A DNA stretch of 64,000 nt from contig NC_073746.1 of assembly GCF_029784135.1 (NCBI RefSeq), positions 305,676,665 through 305,740,664 of the forward strand. The letters are read 5' to 3'. Below the pieces are notes generated by a model that was not told the DNA's origin, did no database searches, and saw only the letters and a program-made list of their open reading frames with translations. Below, one piece after another: positions 10,099 through 20,986 of the stretch. Position numbers and translations under genes: made by a program. The stretch's first letter is position 1, and each line of letters begins with the position of its first letter. The DNA comes from Toxorhynchites rutilus septentrionalis (lineage: Eukaryota; Arthropoda; Insecta; Diptera; Culicidae).

Positions 10099-11172
10099 GT
10101 GATGCCGCGCCGCGAAAATACGTTTCGCGTCGATTACTCGCAGTTTCCGAAACTGCTTTCTCATGATGAGATTCATAAGTTCGTCGGAAAAGAACTCGGT
10201 CTCACACGTGAAAACGTTCTACAACTCCAGCCAAGCAAACGACTTGCATGTACCTTCGTAAAGGTCAACAACCTGCAACTTGCTGAACAAATAGTTGAGC
10301 AGCACGACAACAAGCATGAGTTCGTGTTTGAAGGAAAACCATACAAATTACGAATTGCGATGGAGGACGGCGCGGTCGAGGTAAAACTTCTTGAGCTACC
10401 CGAAAGCATCACTAATGAACAGATTGCTGATTTTCTCGCCGAGTACGGCGAAGTAATAAGTGTTCGTGACCTTCTGTGGGATGACCGATACAGCGACTTC
10501 GGTGGTGTTAAAACCGGGGTTCGTATTGTTCGCATGGTGGTCACGAAGAACATTCCTTCTCTCGTGACGGTTCAGGGAGAAGAAACTTCGGTGAGATATA
10601 AGGGGCAGCGGCAAACTTGCCTACACTGCCACGAATTTGTACACATTGGCATTCCATGTGTACAGAACAAGAAACTGCTGGTGCAGAAGCTCGCAGCAGA
10701 TCAATCGTACGCTAGCGTAACGAAGGGAAACCCGACTAAAACTCAACACACCAAACCAACGAACCTCCGTAAACTATCATCAGTTTCGTCAAAACGGATG
10801 GCAATAAGTCCACTCGATATCGGACAACATGATAACTCGAGTCTGAAGCCGAATCTACTTGGAATGAGTGAGACACAATCTGCAACACCACAACAAAAAA
10901 AGACGATGCCACCTCCCGCTACACCTTCAATAACGAAACCGTCCACATCACAAGCTGTAATCCAGCTCTCGCCTATTTCATTCCCGAACGCCATCACGTC
11001 GCATCGTAGACCCGATGGCAACGAAACAGACACCTCACAAACTTCTCAAACCTCGAACGCCAGCCGGCGCTCGCGTAGACAACCACCAGGCAAGAAAATG
11101 CGCCACTTCGGAGAAGATATCATCGTCACTGAACCAATACACGTTAGAATCTCCGACGAAGAAATTCAATAA
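10099..11172 (+). CDS. L1-like LINE ORF1 protein (nucleic-acid binding)
   Basis: 357 aa. Likely role: RNA-binding chaperone of the LINE ribonucleoprotein in the cytoplasm. The N-terminal half (residues about 8-170) has an RRM-like alternation including LLELPESITNEQIADFLAEYG followed by a basic strand region. One CCHC knuckle lies at residues 174-187 (CLHCHEFVHIGIPC, spacing C2C4H4C). The C-terminal 150 residues are Ser/Thr/Pro/Gln-rich and look disordered. The start chosen is the first of two adjacent methionines (MMPRREN). It ends with TAA at 11170-11172, immediately before the ORF2 ATG, suggesting termination-reinitiation. No premature stop. Confidence 0.85.
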   Translation: MMPRRENTFRVDYSQFPKLLSHDEIHKFVGKELGLTRENVLQLQPSKRLACTFVKVNNLQLAEQIVEQHDNKHEFVFEGKPYKLRIAMEDGAVEVKLLELPESITNEQIADFLAEYGEVISVRDLLWDDRYSDFGGVKTGVRIVRMVVTKNIPSLVTVQGEETSVRYKGQRQTCLHCHEFVHIGIPCVQNKKLLVQKLAADQSYASVTKGNPTKTQHTKPTNLRKLSSVSSKRMAISPLDIGQHDNSSLKPNLLGMSETQSATPQQKKTMPPPATPSITKPSTSQAVIQLSPISFPNAITSHRRPDGNETDTSQTSQTSNASRRSRRQPPGKKMRHFGEDIIVTEPIHVRISDEEIQ

Positions 11173-11173
11173 A

Positions 11174-14100
11174 ATGGAGTACGTCAGTTGTAACATCGGA
11201 ACGATAAATATTAATACCATCACCAACCAAACCAAGTTAAACGCCCTTCGCACGTTCGTTCGCACCTCCGAGTTGGATATTGTGTTTTTGCAGGAGGTTG
11301 GGAACGAACAGCTTCTCTTGCCAGGCTACAACGTTATTTGTAATGTCGACCATTCAAGAAGAGGAACGGCAATCGCTTTAAAAGAACACATCAAATTCTC
11401 ACATGTAGAGAAAAGCTTAGACGGGAGATTGCTCGCTCTCCGTGTCCACAACACTACGTTATGTAATGTATACGCCCCATCTGGTTCAGTTCTTCGTGCT
11501 GAAAGAGAGCGGTTCTTCAATAACACTATTGCATACTACCTTCGGCATCGTACCGATCACGTCATCTTAGGAGGCGACTTCAACTGCGTAATTCGTCAAT
11601 GCGATGCGACGGGACAAAATTCGAGTCCCGCTCTTTTAGCCACCGTACAGCAGTTACATCTGCATGATGTGTGGCAGCGGCTCCGTCCACGAGAGACGGA
11701 ATACACTTACATCACACATAACTCCTCGTCTAGACTCGATCGATTTTATGTGAGCAACGGTCTCCGAGAACAGCTGAGAACAACAGCTGTACATGTGTGC
11801 TGTTTTTCGGATCATAAGGCCGTCACCGCGAGAATTTGCCTTCCCCTCCCCGACAGAGCACATGGTCGTGGATTTTGGTCCCTACGTCCGCATCTACTGA
11901 CCGTAGAAAATATTACCGAGTTCCAAATACGGTGGCAGCACTGGACTCGTCAACGCCGAAATTATCCGTCGTGGATGGAATGGTGGCTGTCGTGCGCAAA
12001 GCCTAAAATAAAGTCCTTTTTCCGATGGAAGTCCAAAACAGCCTTCGATAACTTCCATCGTGAACAACAACGTCTATATCAGTTACTACGGCATGCGTAC
12101 GATGGCTACCAAAACAACCGGTCCATGCTCACCACCATCAATCGGATAAAGGCAAAAATGCTAACACACCAGCGAACTTTCTCCGAAATGTTTGTGCGTA
12201 TAAACGAAACCTTCGTTGCTGGTGAGCCGCTATCGACTTACCAGCTGGGCGAGCGAGTGCGCCGAAAAACTATCATCGAGTGGCTGCGAAACGAAAGAGA
12301 TGAAATCATCGGCGATTCTGCTGCGATACAAAACCATATGGTTGAGTATTTTAAAAATCTATACGCACCCGGGCATGTAGAAGAGGAAGAAGGCCACCCG
12401 TTCCAGTGCGAGAGAATCATCCCCGAGCGGGACGATACAAACGAAGCCAGTATGAATGAAATTACTACGAGTGAGATATTTTCAGCTATCCGCACAAGCG
12501 CATCGAGAAAATCACCAGGACCCGACGGACTGCCAAAAGAGTTTTATATGCGAACTTTCGATGTGATACATCGTGAGCTGAACCTGGTTATCAATGACGC
12601 TATCAGGTCAAATTTCCCATCCCAGTTCGTCGATGGGGTGATCGTACTGGTTAAGAAACGAGATTCGGGAGACAGCGCACGTTCCTACCGACCGATTAGT
12701 TTAGTCAATTACGACTACAAAATTCTGTCGCGGGTTTTGAAGCAGCGACTTGAAAATGTGCTTCGAGCTCATAGCATTTTAACTCGCTCACAAAAATGTT
12801 CAAACGGCAGTCGCAATATCTTTCAAGCAACGCTAGCATTGAAAGACAAAATTGCTCAGCTGAAAGCGGACAGACAAAAAGGCAAGCTGATCTCTTTCGA
12901 TCTCGATCACGCTTTCGATCGTGTGGACCATCGTTTCTTATTTACCACGATGCGAGCGCTGGGCTTCAATCCACAACTTGTAGATTTGCTCTCTCGTGTA
13001 TCAGCAGCCTCTTCGTCTCGCTTGCTCATAAACGGACACCTCTCCGCACCATTCCAAATTCAACGATCTGTCCGACAAGGAGATCCTCTTTCGATGCATC
13101 TTTTCGTGCTCTATCTTCACCCACTTCTGCAGCGATTAGAGCACGTGTGTGGAGCAGACCTAATTACCGCTTACGCTGACGACATTAGTGCAATTGTATC
13201 AAGTGTAGATAAGCTTGATGCGATGCGTGTTTTGTTCCGGCGTTTTGAAAAAGTAGCAGGGGCACGCTTGAATGAGAATAAAACCATCGCAATAGACGTT
13301 GGATGCGTAAACGATCCAATCACTACATCGTGGCTTCGTACGGAAAACACCGTCAAAATACTCGGGATTATTTTTACCAATTCGGTCCGATGTATGGCAA
13401 AGACAAATTGGGACTTACTCGTGACGAACTTTTCGCGTCAAGTATGGCTGCATTCTTCACGAAATTTATCATTAACACAGAAGGTAACGCTGTTGAACAT
13501 TTTTATTTCCTCGAGGACATGGTATATGGCAGCGAATCTGCATCCAACGGCAGCACACGTGGCGAAACTGACGACCATTATGCGACGCTTTCTATTCCGT
13601 GGTGCATGTGCAACCATACCAATGGAGCAGCTAGCACGAAGACGGGAGAATGGTGGTCTCAATCTTCAATTGCCAGCGATAAAGTGCAAGGCATTGTTGA
13701 TCAATCGGCACCTACACGAAATGAGTTCCCTTCCCTATTACAATTCCTTCCTCTCCCAAACAACCACTCCCCCTTCAGATCTTCCTTGCCTAAAGCTTAT
13801 CCTGAACCACATTCCAAATTTCCCCTTCCAAATCCGACAGCAACCATCCGCCAATCTCATCCACCGTTTCTTCATAGAACGTACAGCAAAACCGAAAGTA
13901 GAAATAGCAAATCCTGCAACTAACTGGCCCCGTGTGTGGAAGAATATTGCTGTTCGGGACTTATATCCAACACAACGTAGTCTTCTATACATGTGGGTAA
14001 ACGAGAAGTTCTCGCACCGGCGACTGATGTTCGTTATGAGGCGAACGGACGATGAGAATTGTATACACTGTTCTTCGAGTGTGGAAACAATACAGCACAA

Positions 14101-14356
14101 ATTTTTTGGGTGTCCGAGAGTACGAGATGCATTCAATGTGCTACAACAACAGCTGCTAGTGGTAACTGGTGGACAACGCGCACTCCATTTAGAGAATCTC
14201 CTTCGGCCATCTCTGGAGGGGATAGCAATGAATGAACGAATTTTGATAATGAGATTGCTGTTGACATATATCACCTTCATTGATAGCAGCAATGGTAGAA
14301 TTGACATAGATGAACTAAAATTTAGTTTCGAAGTCGAGGTTGAATCAATTATGTAA
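11174..14356 (+). CDS. L1-like LINE ORF2: endonuclease-reverse transcriptase
   Basis: 1060 aa from MEYVSCNIGT; the frame is open upstream to 11015 but overlaps ORF1, so the ATG right after the ORF1 stop is preferred. Residues 1-235 are an APE-type endonuclease (ININTIT start, LQEV, LGGDFNCV near residue 132, SDHKAV near 215). The reverse transcriptase shows KSPGPDGLPKEFY, SYRPISLVNYDYKI, FDLDHAFDRVDH near residue 575, RQGDPLS and AYADDISAI near 666. A C-terminal CCHC (CIHCSSSVETIQHKFFGC, near 961) is typical of L1-group ORF2. It performs target-primed reverse transcription. No internal stop or frameshift is visible. Confidence 0.92.
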   Translation: MEYVSCNIGTININTITNQTKLNALRTFVRTSELDIVFLQEVGNEQLLLPGYNVICNVDHSRRGTAIALKEHIKFSHVEKSLDGRLLALRVHNTTLCNVYAPSGSVLRAERERFFNNTIAYYLRHRTDHVILGGDFNCVIRQCDATGQNSSPALLATVQQLHLHDVWQRLRPRETEYTYITHNSSSRLDRFYVSNGLREQLRTTAVHVCCFSDHKAVTARICLPLPDRAHGRGFWSLRPHLLTVENITEFQIRWQHWTRQRRNYPSWMEWWLSCAKPKIKSFFRWKSKTAFDNFHREQQRLYQLLRHAYDGYQNNRSMLTTINRIKAKMLTHQRTFSEMFVRINETFVAGEPLSTYQLGERVRRKTIIEWLRNERDEIIGDSAAIQNHMVEYFKNLYAPGHVEEEEGHPFQCERIIPERDDTNEASMNEITTSEIFSAIRTSASRKSPGPDGLPKEFYMRTFDVIHRELNLVINDAIRSNFPSQFVDGVIVLVKKRDSGDSARSYRPISLVNYDYKILSRVLKQRLENVLRAHSILTRSQKCSNGSRNIFQATLALKDKIAQLKADRQKGKLISFDLDHAFDRVDHRFLFTTMRALGFNPQLVDLLSRVSAASSSRLLINGHLSAPFQIQRSVRQGDPLSMHLFVLYLHPLLQRLEHVCGADLITAYADDISAIVSSVDKLDAMRVLFRRFEKVAGARLNENKTIAIDVGCVNDPITTSWLRTENTVKILGIIFTNSVRCMAKTNWDLLVTNFSRQVWLHSSRNLSLTQKVTLLNIFISSRTWYMAANLHPTAAHVAKLTTIMRRFLFRGACATIPMEQLARRRENGGLNLQLPAIKCKALLINRHLHEMSSLPYYNSFLSQTTTPPSDLPCLKLILNHIPNFPFQIRQQPSANLIHRFFIERTAKPKVEIANPATNWPRVWKNIAVRDLYPTQRSLLYMWVNEKFSHRRLMFVMRRTDDENCIHCSSSVETIQHKFFGCPRVRDAFNVLQQQLLVVTGGQRALHLENLLRPSLEGIAMNERILIMRLLLTYITFIDSSNGRIDIDELKFSFEVEVESIM

Positions 14357-14419
14357 ATAATTTTTACCAAACAAAAACGACAAATAAACGTATTTATAAA
14401 AAAAAAAAAAAAATACTTT

Positions 14420-15735
14420 CAAACATTCACGTTTGCTTAATAAACGAACTTTCAGCATTCTATTTGCCCCTTCACAGTTTTCTTTTACTACACTCTGTCC
14501 AACGTCTATAAGACCAGATGATGATCTTGCTGCTTTGTGCCATTATAAACAAACAATGCTTCAACTTATATTCTAGTGTATTGGTATTGGTGACTACCAT
14601 ACACTGCATGATTTTCATATGTGTGTGTGTAAGCGCTGAGCGTAAACCAAAGGTTTGTATTTTTCAAGTGTCAAGTTTCTATAAGACCAGTTACGTTTTT
14701 CCGTTGTTTTAGTTGTTTTGATCAATAAATTTGGAAAATACCGAAGGGAAAAGTGCTCACGGAGAGAAAAGAAAGACAAATCGAAGCTCTCTGACTGGGA
14801 TGCGCGGGAAATAGCTAGAACAACTTCAATACCTCAAAATCGCTTATGCAAATAAAGCAATATTTCAATTTAAATGTTACTCGGGTGACAATTCGTCACA
14901 TTTTGGTAAGAAAATCCTCACATAAAGAGGGTTTAAAAGGTTAAAGCCCTCATCTAACACCATATCACATCGGAAGATGTCTGAGTTTTTCCAAAGCTCA
15001 CATGAACCGACAGTGGAGCACGGTATGTTGTGACAAAAAATGTTTCCAAAAGAATACATTTTACTATATACCATAACGAATTTTTTTTTAATGTATACGT
15101 TATCTTCACTGACAAAAAAAATGTTCAATTAATATGGTCCTGACGGTTTCAACGGATACTGGCGTCATTTACGGAAGAAGGAACAATATTTTTCAACCAG
15201 GAATTTTAGTGGAGGCTCGTGCATGGTTTGGGCGGGATTCTGTGCAACCGGAAAGCTCAAAATAGCATCCACATCATTCAAGGATTACACACATGTTCTC
15301 GAATTCTCTCTCCTATCGTTTTTGTGTGGATATCGTCACAAAAAATCACATTCCAGCTACTATTCATACCAGCAAGGAAACTAAGCAATGGATTAAGGAC
15401 CAAAAACATTTATTTTTTTGACTGACCGGCTCACTCGCCAGACTTGAATCCTGTTGAAAATCTTAGGAGGATCCTTGTACGAAAAATCTACTCTGAAGGA
15501 AAGCGGTACACCACGATTGAAGATCTCAAGGTCGCAATTTTGGAAGCATGGAAAAATATTGAGAAATCCGTTCAGCAGATTTTGTAAAATAGTATTTCAA
15601 CATAGATTTTCCAGGTTATTAGCCGAAATGACAAGGTTGCCAATTATTGACATGTGACTCAGCCGATCGTTTTAAATTTTTCATTGATAATAATAATGAA
15701 TTTTGGAATGGTCTTATGGAAACTTGACAGATGGA
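14420..15735 (+). mobile_element. Decayed Tc1-like element with long repeats at its ends
   Basis: Inner terminal motif GTCAAGTTTCTATAAGACCA near 14669-14689 is matched inverted at about 15710-15727 (GGTCTTATGGAAACTTGAC). A second copy of the TATAAGACCAG word at about 14508 suggests an IR/DR layout as in some Tc1 elements. Outer limits are uncertain. It contains the transposase remnant at 14745-15587. Confidence 0.65.
14745..15587 (+). pseudogene. Tc1-like transposase remnant
   Basis: The N-terminal piece shows ERKERQIEAL then DAREIARTTSIPQN, the Tc1 helix-turn-helix. The middle piece near 15130-15240 shows GPDGFNGYWRHLRKKEQ then GGSCMVWAGFCATGKL. The C-terminal piece near 15420-15587 shows PAHSPDLNPVENL then TTIEDLKVAILEAWKNI, ending at TAA 15585-15587. 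The DNPVEN-type glutamate identifies a DD-E Tc1 enzyme. Frameshifts separate the pieces and a TGA replaces the Trp before PAHSPDL. It is non-functional. Confidence 0.85.
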
Positions 15736-15974
15736 TTTATCATATTCAAGCACAATAAATATACAAACAACTCTTTTGAACGAAACAGACCTTAAATATA
15801 CGCGATCCGTTTTTATTTATGTAGACATAAAACATTACATTAACATAAACAAATAGACTAACAACGCTTATCAGGATGTAATTGTAGAACATATGGGAAT
15901 TCAACTTTCCGCATTTTCCCATTTTTCTTCAATGTTTTCCGAAAATTTTCATTTGTCATGTTTAGTTCAAATAT

Positions 15975-16252
15975 CTTCTTCTTCTTGAATGGCGTTAACG
16001 TTCCCTGTGGAACTTTTGCCGTCTCAACATATGCATTAACTAGCGTCATTCATTAATACTTAGTTGAGATCTCTTAAGCCAAATAACACGCCTTGAATGT
16101 ATTCCGAGGGGCAAGCTCTAGAATACGCGTGACCACAGTGCAAGTCGGAGGAAATTTCTTTGACGAAAAATCCTCCGGCCAGAACGGGAATCGAACCCGA
16201 ACACCCGGCATGATAATGTGAGACGCTAACCACTCGGCCACGGGTGCACCAC
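15975..16252 (-). mobile_element. tRNA-derived SINE family B, copy 1
   Basis: The minus strand begins GTGCACCCGTGGCCGAGTGG (box A TGGCCGAGTGG) and has a perfect box B GGTTCGATTCC. The head is tRNA-Ser/Leu-like. It ends in a GAA-rich tail on the minus strand. The 13-bp flanking duplication TTAGTTC(A/G)AATAT lies at 15962-15974 and 16253-16265. The second copy is at 23204-23486. It resembles the Feilai type of culicine SINEs in general plan, but I cannot confirm the family. Confidence 0.88.
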
Positions 16253-16379
16253 TTAGTTCGAATATGGTAGGTTGAAATATGTATGATATTTCTATGAGAC
16301 CCCCCTTCTCCTTCCATAGAAGGGAGGAGTGTCATACCATCATAGGAATATTTATTGTACTGTAGAATCCTCACATTCC

Positions 16380-17130
16380 AGTTTAGGTTCTATTTGTTTT
16401 ATTAGTTCTTGATTAATGCAAAAATTTGAGTTTCATTTATATGGCAGCCCCTTTCCCCTATCGAAAGGGGGAATAGTGTCGAAACATTTATTGCCATCTA
16501 AAACCTCCATATGCCAAATTCAGTTCCATTTGTTTGATTATTTTTTGTTTGTTTTTTATACATATATTTTCGTTTTTTGAATGTAAAAGAAGAATTTAAT
16601 TTTTGATTCATACCCCTAAAGTCATAAAATACTTTTCTCATATAAAAAATTCGAATTCCAACAATTATAGAGTATTGAACTTTTTCTCTGTTTCGGGTTC
16701 CGTTTGCCTTAAACTGGCTCTTATTCAAAAATCACGCTACTGTTGCTTCCATTTGATAGATAAATAAAAATTTTATACTGGTTAAAGTTGTGAAACTTCC
16801 AAATCAGTGGATTTCAGTAACATTTTAGAAGTGAAAAATTCCAAAGTTTGTGGGTTTTAAAGTGTTTCTCTTAATTTTATCCAAAAAATACATAATAAAC
16901 TTGATTTTTTTCTATTAAGTGAATTAAAGCTCTCTGGTAGCTCTACAATTGGTTCTTTGACACCCAACTTCTATCTGTTTTAATTTCGCTGCAAAATCAT
17001 GTTAAACAATTCCAGGCGAATCTTCAACTAAAATCTACCAAAATTACGATTTTTACTTCACTGTACTCTTAAATAACATTCACTTTAACGTGGACACATT
17101 TAATTTTCGCTTGAAATAAGTTATATTTGA
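16380..17130 (-). repeat. Pogo-like derivative repeat, inverted fragment
   Basis: The reverse complement matches much of 35160-35870: the AAATTCTTCTTTTACATTCAAA-type segment, the conserved block around GGTTCTTTGACACC, and the TTTCGCTGCAA block. It lacks the TIRs and coding capacity. No gene is supported in it. Confidence 0.55.
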
Positions 17131-20100
17131 AAAAATGAAAACATTTTTTTGAACTGGTATATAATCGAGTCCAACATTGTTTATAATGAAAACATATAAA
17201 TATACTCGAGTCAGTAATTCTCAATTTCATCGGGTGGCGAATGTTGAATTTAATTTTTTTTCTAGGTGAGACTTTCTTGATCTTTGATACAGTGCCCTAT
17301 CGTGTTCGTTATAGCGATGGATTCCACGTGTTCATTTGGATCAAGAACATAAACGATTTTTGTCTTCATGAAAGAAGTCAAGCTAGTAGCAGATAAAATG
17401 ACTGATCTACATAAACCACCCTTTTTTTCTCGTAAAAATTCTTCCGATGCCTTGAAGAGGCCCCCTCTTAAACGATCCGCACGAATGAGCGAGAAAAAAT
17501 TTGCATATTCATTGGAGCAGCCAATTTGGGCTTCTCTAGCATTTCATGCTTATTGGATTTTGGTGAAGGGGAAAAAGCTTATTTTGGAAATAAATTGCCA
17601 CGTGTCTATATTTTCGCTTCAACTTCAACTTTCAAATCACCTCCAACCACATTATCTGTGGCAAACATCCGAAGCGTACTCTCATCATAAATTATTCCGT
17701 TCCGAAAGCGTGGCTTCGTTCTCGAAAATGTTACGTCAAGCAGAATGAATTCTCTTACTTTTATTTCATCATCATTATCAAACATTGGAGCTAGCATACA
17801 ATAGGTGTATAACGATGTGAAGTTGCCATGCGCTCTAATTATATCGCGTTTCCAGTTGACTTTCGAGTATAATTTTCAATTGTGACTTTATGAAATTGTA
17901 TTTGCTCAGGAGTGTTCCCAAGCAGCTGGAAGAGCTGATGCTCATTAATATTGCACTTGAATATATACGAGCTCGCGTGTGCTCAAAGGAGGAGGCTCAC
18001 ATATTGTGTAATGTACCTCGTATGAATGTTGTTGGAAAAGATAAAATGTATTTTTCGAAATTAACGTTCAAATGAGATTGAAATGAAAGGTTATCGATTT
18101 TGTCATAAACACAAAAAATCAAATAAAGAAGCGGAAGTCCCTTTGTTCATATTTTGTGTGGTCTGACTTGCTTTTCCGTTACTGTGAGAAAGCACTTCTT
18201 TATCCAGAAATGTCTTTAAACCCATAAAACAGCACTCTTCATCGTTTATAATATGTATGTGAAGCGACTTCCTTAAGGGTAATAATTCATTCATATTTTT
18301 TCTCTCACTGAAGCAACAATGGGATGCACATAAAAAATCAGTACTGTTTCAAACAGTGGAAAAACGGGGAACTTTAGGTGCCGTTTTATATTTCATGAAA
18401 TCACAATGAACTGTACGAATGGTATTCACTGAAGAAAAGTCGTAATTCTCAAGCGTGATTCTTAAAATTTTGATGTCCGGCTGGGGAATGAAAATGTTAT
18501 TGAAGAGAACAAAACATCCGCAATCATCAGTAGCAATGGTTGCACATTAAGACACTCACTCGTTTTTTATTCTGAATCTCCACCAACTGCATAAACTGAA
18601 TTCTCATCGCTAAATAATATGAAAGAAGGTAAAAAATATTACATTGCCTCAGGTAATTCACGACGCTACTATCGAAATGGGGTTTCGTTTGTTCCTACTA
18701 AAGTCAAACTGCAGAGAATTGAAGAAAATGTGGTGCCGAATCGAGAGGTAAAAACGCCACCACTTGGAAAGAAAAAGTCCACATGCAATACTACCGGAAG
18801 TAAATCGACCGGCAAAAGGTTATTGCAAGTCATTTACTAATGGAGAAAGTTCTTCGTTCTATTCGCGGAACGAAAAAAGTCCCGCACAGAAAACGGGAAC
18901 GAAATTTCAGCTATTGATTTCGAGAGTTTAAGAAAATGAGAAAATGTGTTCTATTATTGAAAGCACCTCTGCAGTTGGACATAAATCGTTCACCTGTTTC
19001 TTGGCATTCTCATTTGCATTAGTCATCATCTATATGACATATGAGAACAAACCATAGCAAATGATAGTAAATAAGCCCGGAAGCTTTTTGGTCTGATGAA
19101 GTTGAATCATGCATGGGCTCGACCACCAATCCAAATTCCACAGTTCATTAATCCTCGACAACAAGTGGACTTCATCAATCATGGTCTATAAATCGGACGC
19201 AAGTGCTGCTGGCAGTGGGAACGGTGGCATTACAAATTCGTTGCACCGATCCTTCAGCTCTTGAAGAGATGAATGGATGCAATCAAACAGTGAATATCGC
19301 AAAATCAACATCAAACAACAACTGATGCTTAAAACGAGTTCAACTCCACTTCATTTTGAAGCACTTTTAAAATGCTGCCTGGCAACTGTATTGATTTTTT
19401 TTTCACAGTTTTCGAAAACCGATTCTCGAACATCCAAACCAACACTCGGTTGCGTGATGTGAACTCAGCAGCACTTAAACAAATTGATTCCCAATTTAAT
19501 ACACTCAGCCACGAGAAGTTTACAAACACCGGACCGAGTGTGGGAAGCACTTGGGTGCATTATATAATTTTCCAGTGTTAACGGAAAACTTCGCCGCTTC
19601 TGCACATATTTGATACCATTCGCTACCACGCATAGCTCACTTGCGACACTTGAAATGATGACAAGAGTATAGCTCTATGACGCGATATACAAAATTAAAC
19701 TAAATAATCTGAAAAATACTAGAGAGAACTCTTATGCAGCCTACTGTTTTTAGGTTATGCATAGCTTTCAAGTGCGATTTTTAGATTAAATTTCACAGAT
19801 TCCGAAAGACTGGAACCACGAATCGATTCTGAATGGTAAATATGATACCAAAATACAAATTCCACCCATACAAAACTGTTTCTTATGCTGTTATCATTTG
19901 TAGTTTTGATTTGAAACCTAAATCTTGGGTTTTGACGTTGAGGGAACTTTCTTTTTTGAAGTTCAAAAACTACGTTTGTTGTTTTTAAGTTTTCCTAAAT
20001 TATAATGAGTTACCCGGAAAGTTCGTGCCGCAAATCATCAAATGACGTAGAAATAAAATCTGATTGGTCTATACTCAAAGACGAGTAGTTATACTTGGTT

Positions 20101-20985
20101 ATACTCAAAGACGAGTAGTTATACTCAATTGCGTTGTGGTTTCGGACCCTGCGTCTTCTGATACAATCAAGGCATCGGGGCGAATCATTCATCCGGAAAG
20201 GTGTGATTTATTGCGCCAACCTGTTTTTCTGTCGAGTGATTGTCTTAATTCAGGCCGAGGGTCACGCTTCAGGTATGGGCATCAGACTGTGAAATAAGAT
20301 GAACCTGATTGCGAGAATCAGATCCTTCCCTCTGCTGTAGGAAAGATTGGGCAGAAAGGAAGATTGGCTTGTTGAATGTCCCAGAGAAAATTCCCCGTGA
20401 TGAATTGTGGTATTCATCTCTGCGGATAATTTGATTTATTACCATCTGTCCGACGCATCGAAACTGCGTCTTTCAGATCCTTATTTCAAGAATTATTGGA
20501 GACACCATTTCGCCACAAAGAAGCTTTTCATTCTATGTACAGACTTGAAAAAAACTGAATGCAGTTTTATTCGTTTCGACTTGAAAAATATAGCCCTGTG
20601 TCATATACAATATATCTTACGACTAGGAGCGGTAAGTTTTCACAGGGTCAACAAGCGTGAGAACAAATCCCTTCCATTTGATTCATTTTCTACACATTTT
20701 GCAAATACATCACTGCATGGAGCATATGAATACGGAGCTGAGAAAACTACTCAATCTTCCTATGAAAGAGTGTGTGTTACTGAACGTAATCCATTCCACA
20801 ACTTTCCGTCACGATTGGTTGTAACAAAATGAAATAATTAATGAAATAGCGGCGAGTCAGAAATTCGCATCCCCAAGAATACTTGGTTTTATGCTTATCA
20901 TTTATATTAGGCTGGGGAAAAAGAAATATGTTATTTTTGTGCGAAATTCAAAACTATTTTTAATATGCTTCGGATTGGGTCAAAT
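17131..20985. other. 3.9 kb of unrecognised sequence
   Basis: There are several short ORFs (for example 17368-17748 and 20407-20832), none with a recognised domain, a coding-length frame or flanking splice signals that I trust. A 29-bp word containing AGACGAGTAGTTATACT is tandemly duplicated near 20077-20135. I could not find terminal repeats that define a mobile element. Confidence 0.4.
20407..20832 (+). CDS. Hypothetical ORF, 141 aa, doubtful
   Basis: Open from MVFISADNLIYYHL to VVTK. It has a plausible amino-acid mixture and codes a stretch such as RLSDPYFKNYWRHHF, but no domain is recognised. There is no good start context, no neighbour that suggests a role and no second copy in this window to compare. 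It could equally be chance in a decayed transposon. Confidence 0.15.
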   Translation: MVFISADNLIYYHLSDASKLRLSDPYFKNYWRHHFATKKLFILCTDLKKTECSFIRFDLKNIALCHIQYILRLGAVSFHRVNKRENKSLPFDSFSTHFANTSLHGAYEYGAEKTTQSSYERVCVTERNPFHNFPSRLVVTK

Positions 20986-20986
20986 A

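Larger units (their letters stand above)
9974..14411 (+). mobile_element. Complete L1/Tx1-like LINE
   Basis: About 4.4 kb with a GC-richer composition than its flanks: short 5' UTR, ORF1, ORF2 starting one base after the ORF1 stop, a 55-bp 3' UTR with AATAAA, and an A tail at 14397-14413. A weak 7-bp direct repeat AATACTT (9967-9973 and 14412-14418) may be the TSD. Both ORFs are open, so this copy may be recent and possibly competent. The L1/Tx1 assignment comes from the KSPGPDGLPKEFY motif and the RGFWSL linker. The exact 5' boundary is uncertain. Confidence 0.85.

Noticed and set aside
13738..14370. 210-aa minus-strand ORF and a 206-aa plus ORF at 13303-13923
   Set aside because: Both are shadows of the L1-like ORF2, which has clear reverse transcriptase motifs in the other frame.
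16170..16252. tRNA-Ser/Leu gene on the minus strand
   Set aside because: The box A and box B are good but the sequence runs into a 200-bp body with a GAA tail and a 13-bp TSD, and the same unit recurs at 23204. It is a SINE head.
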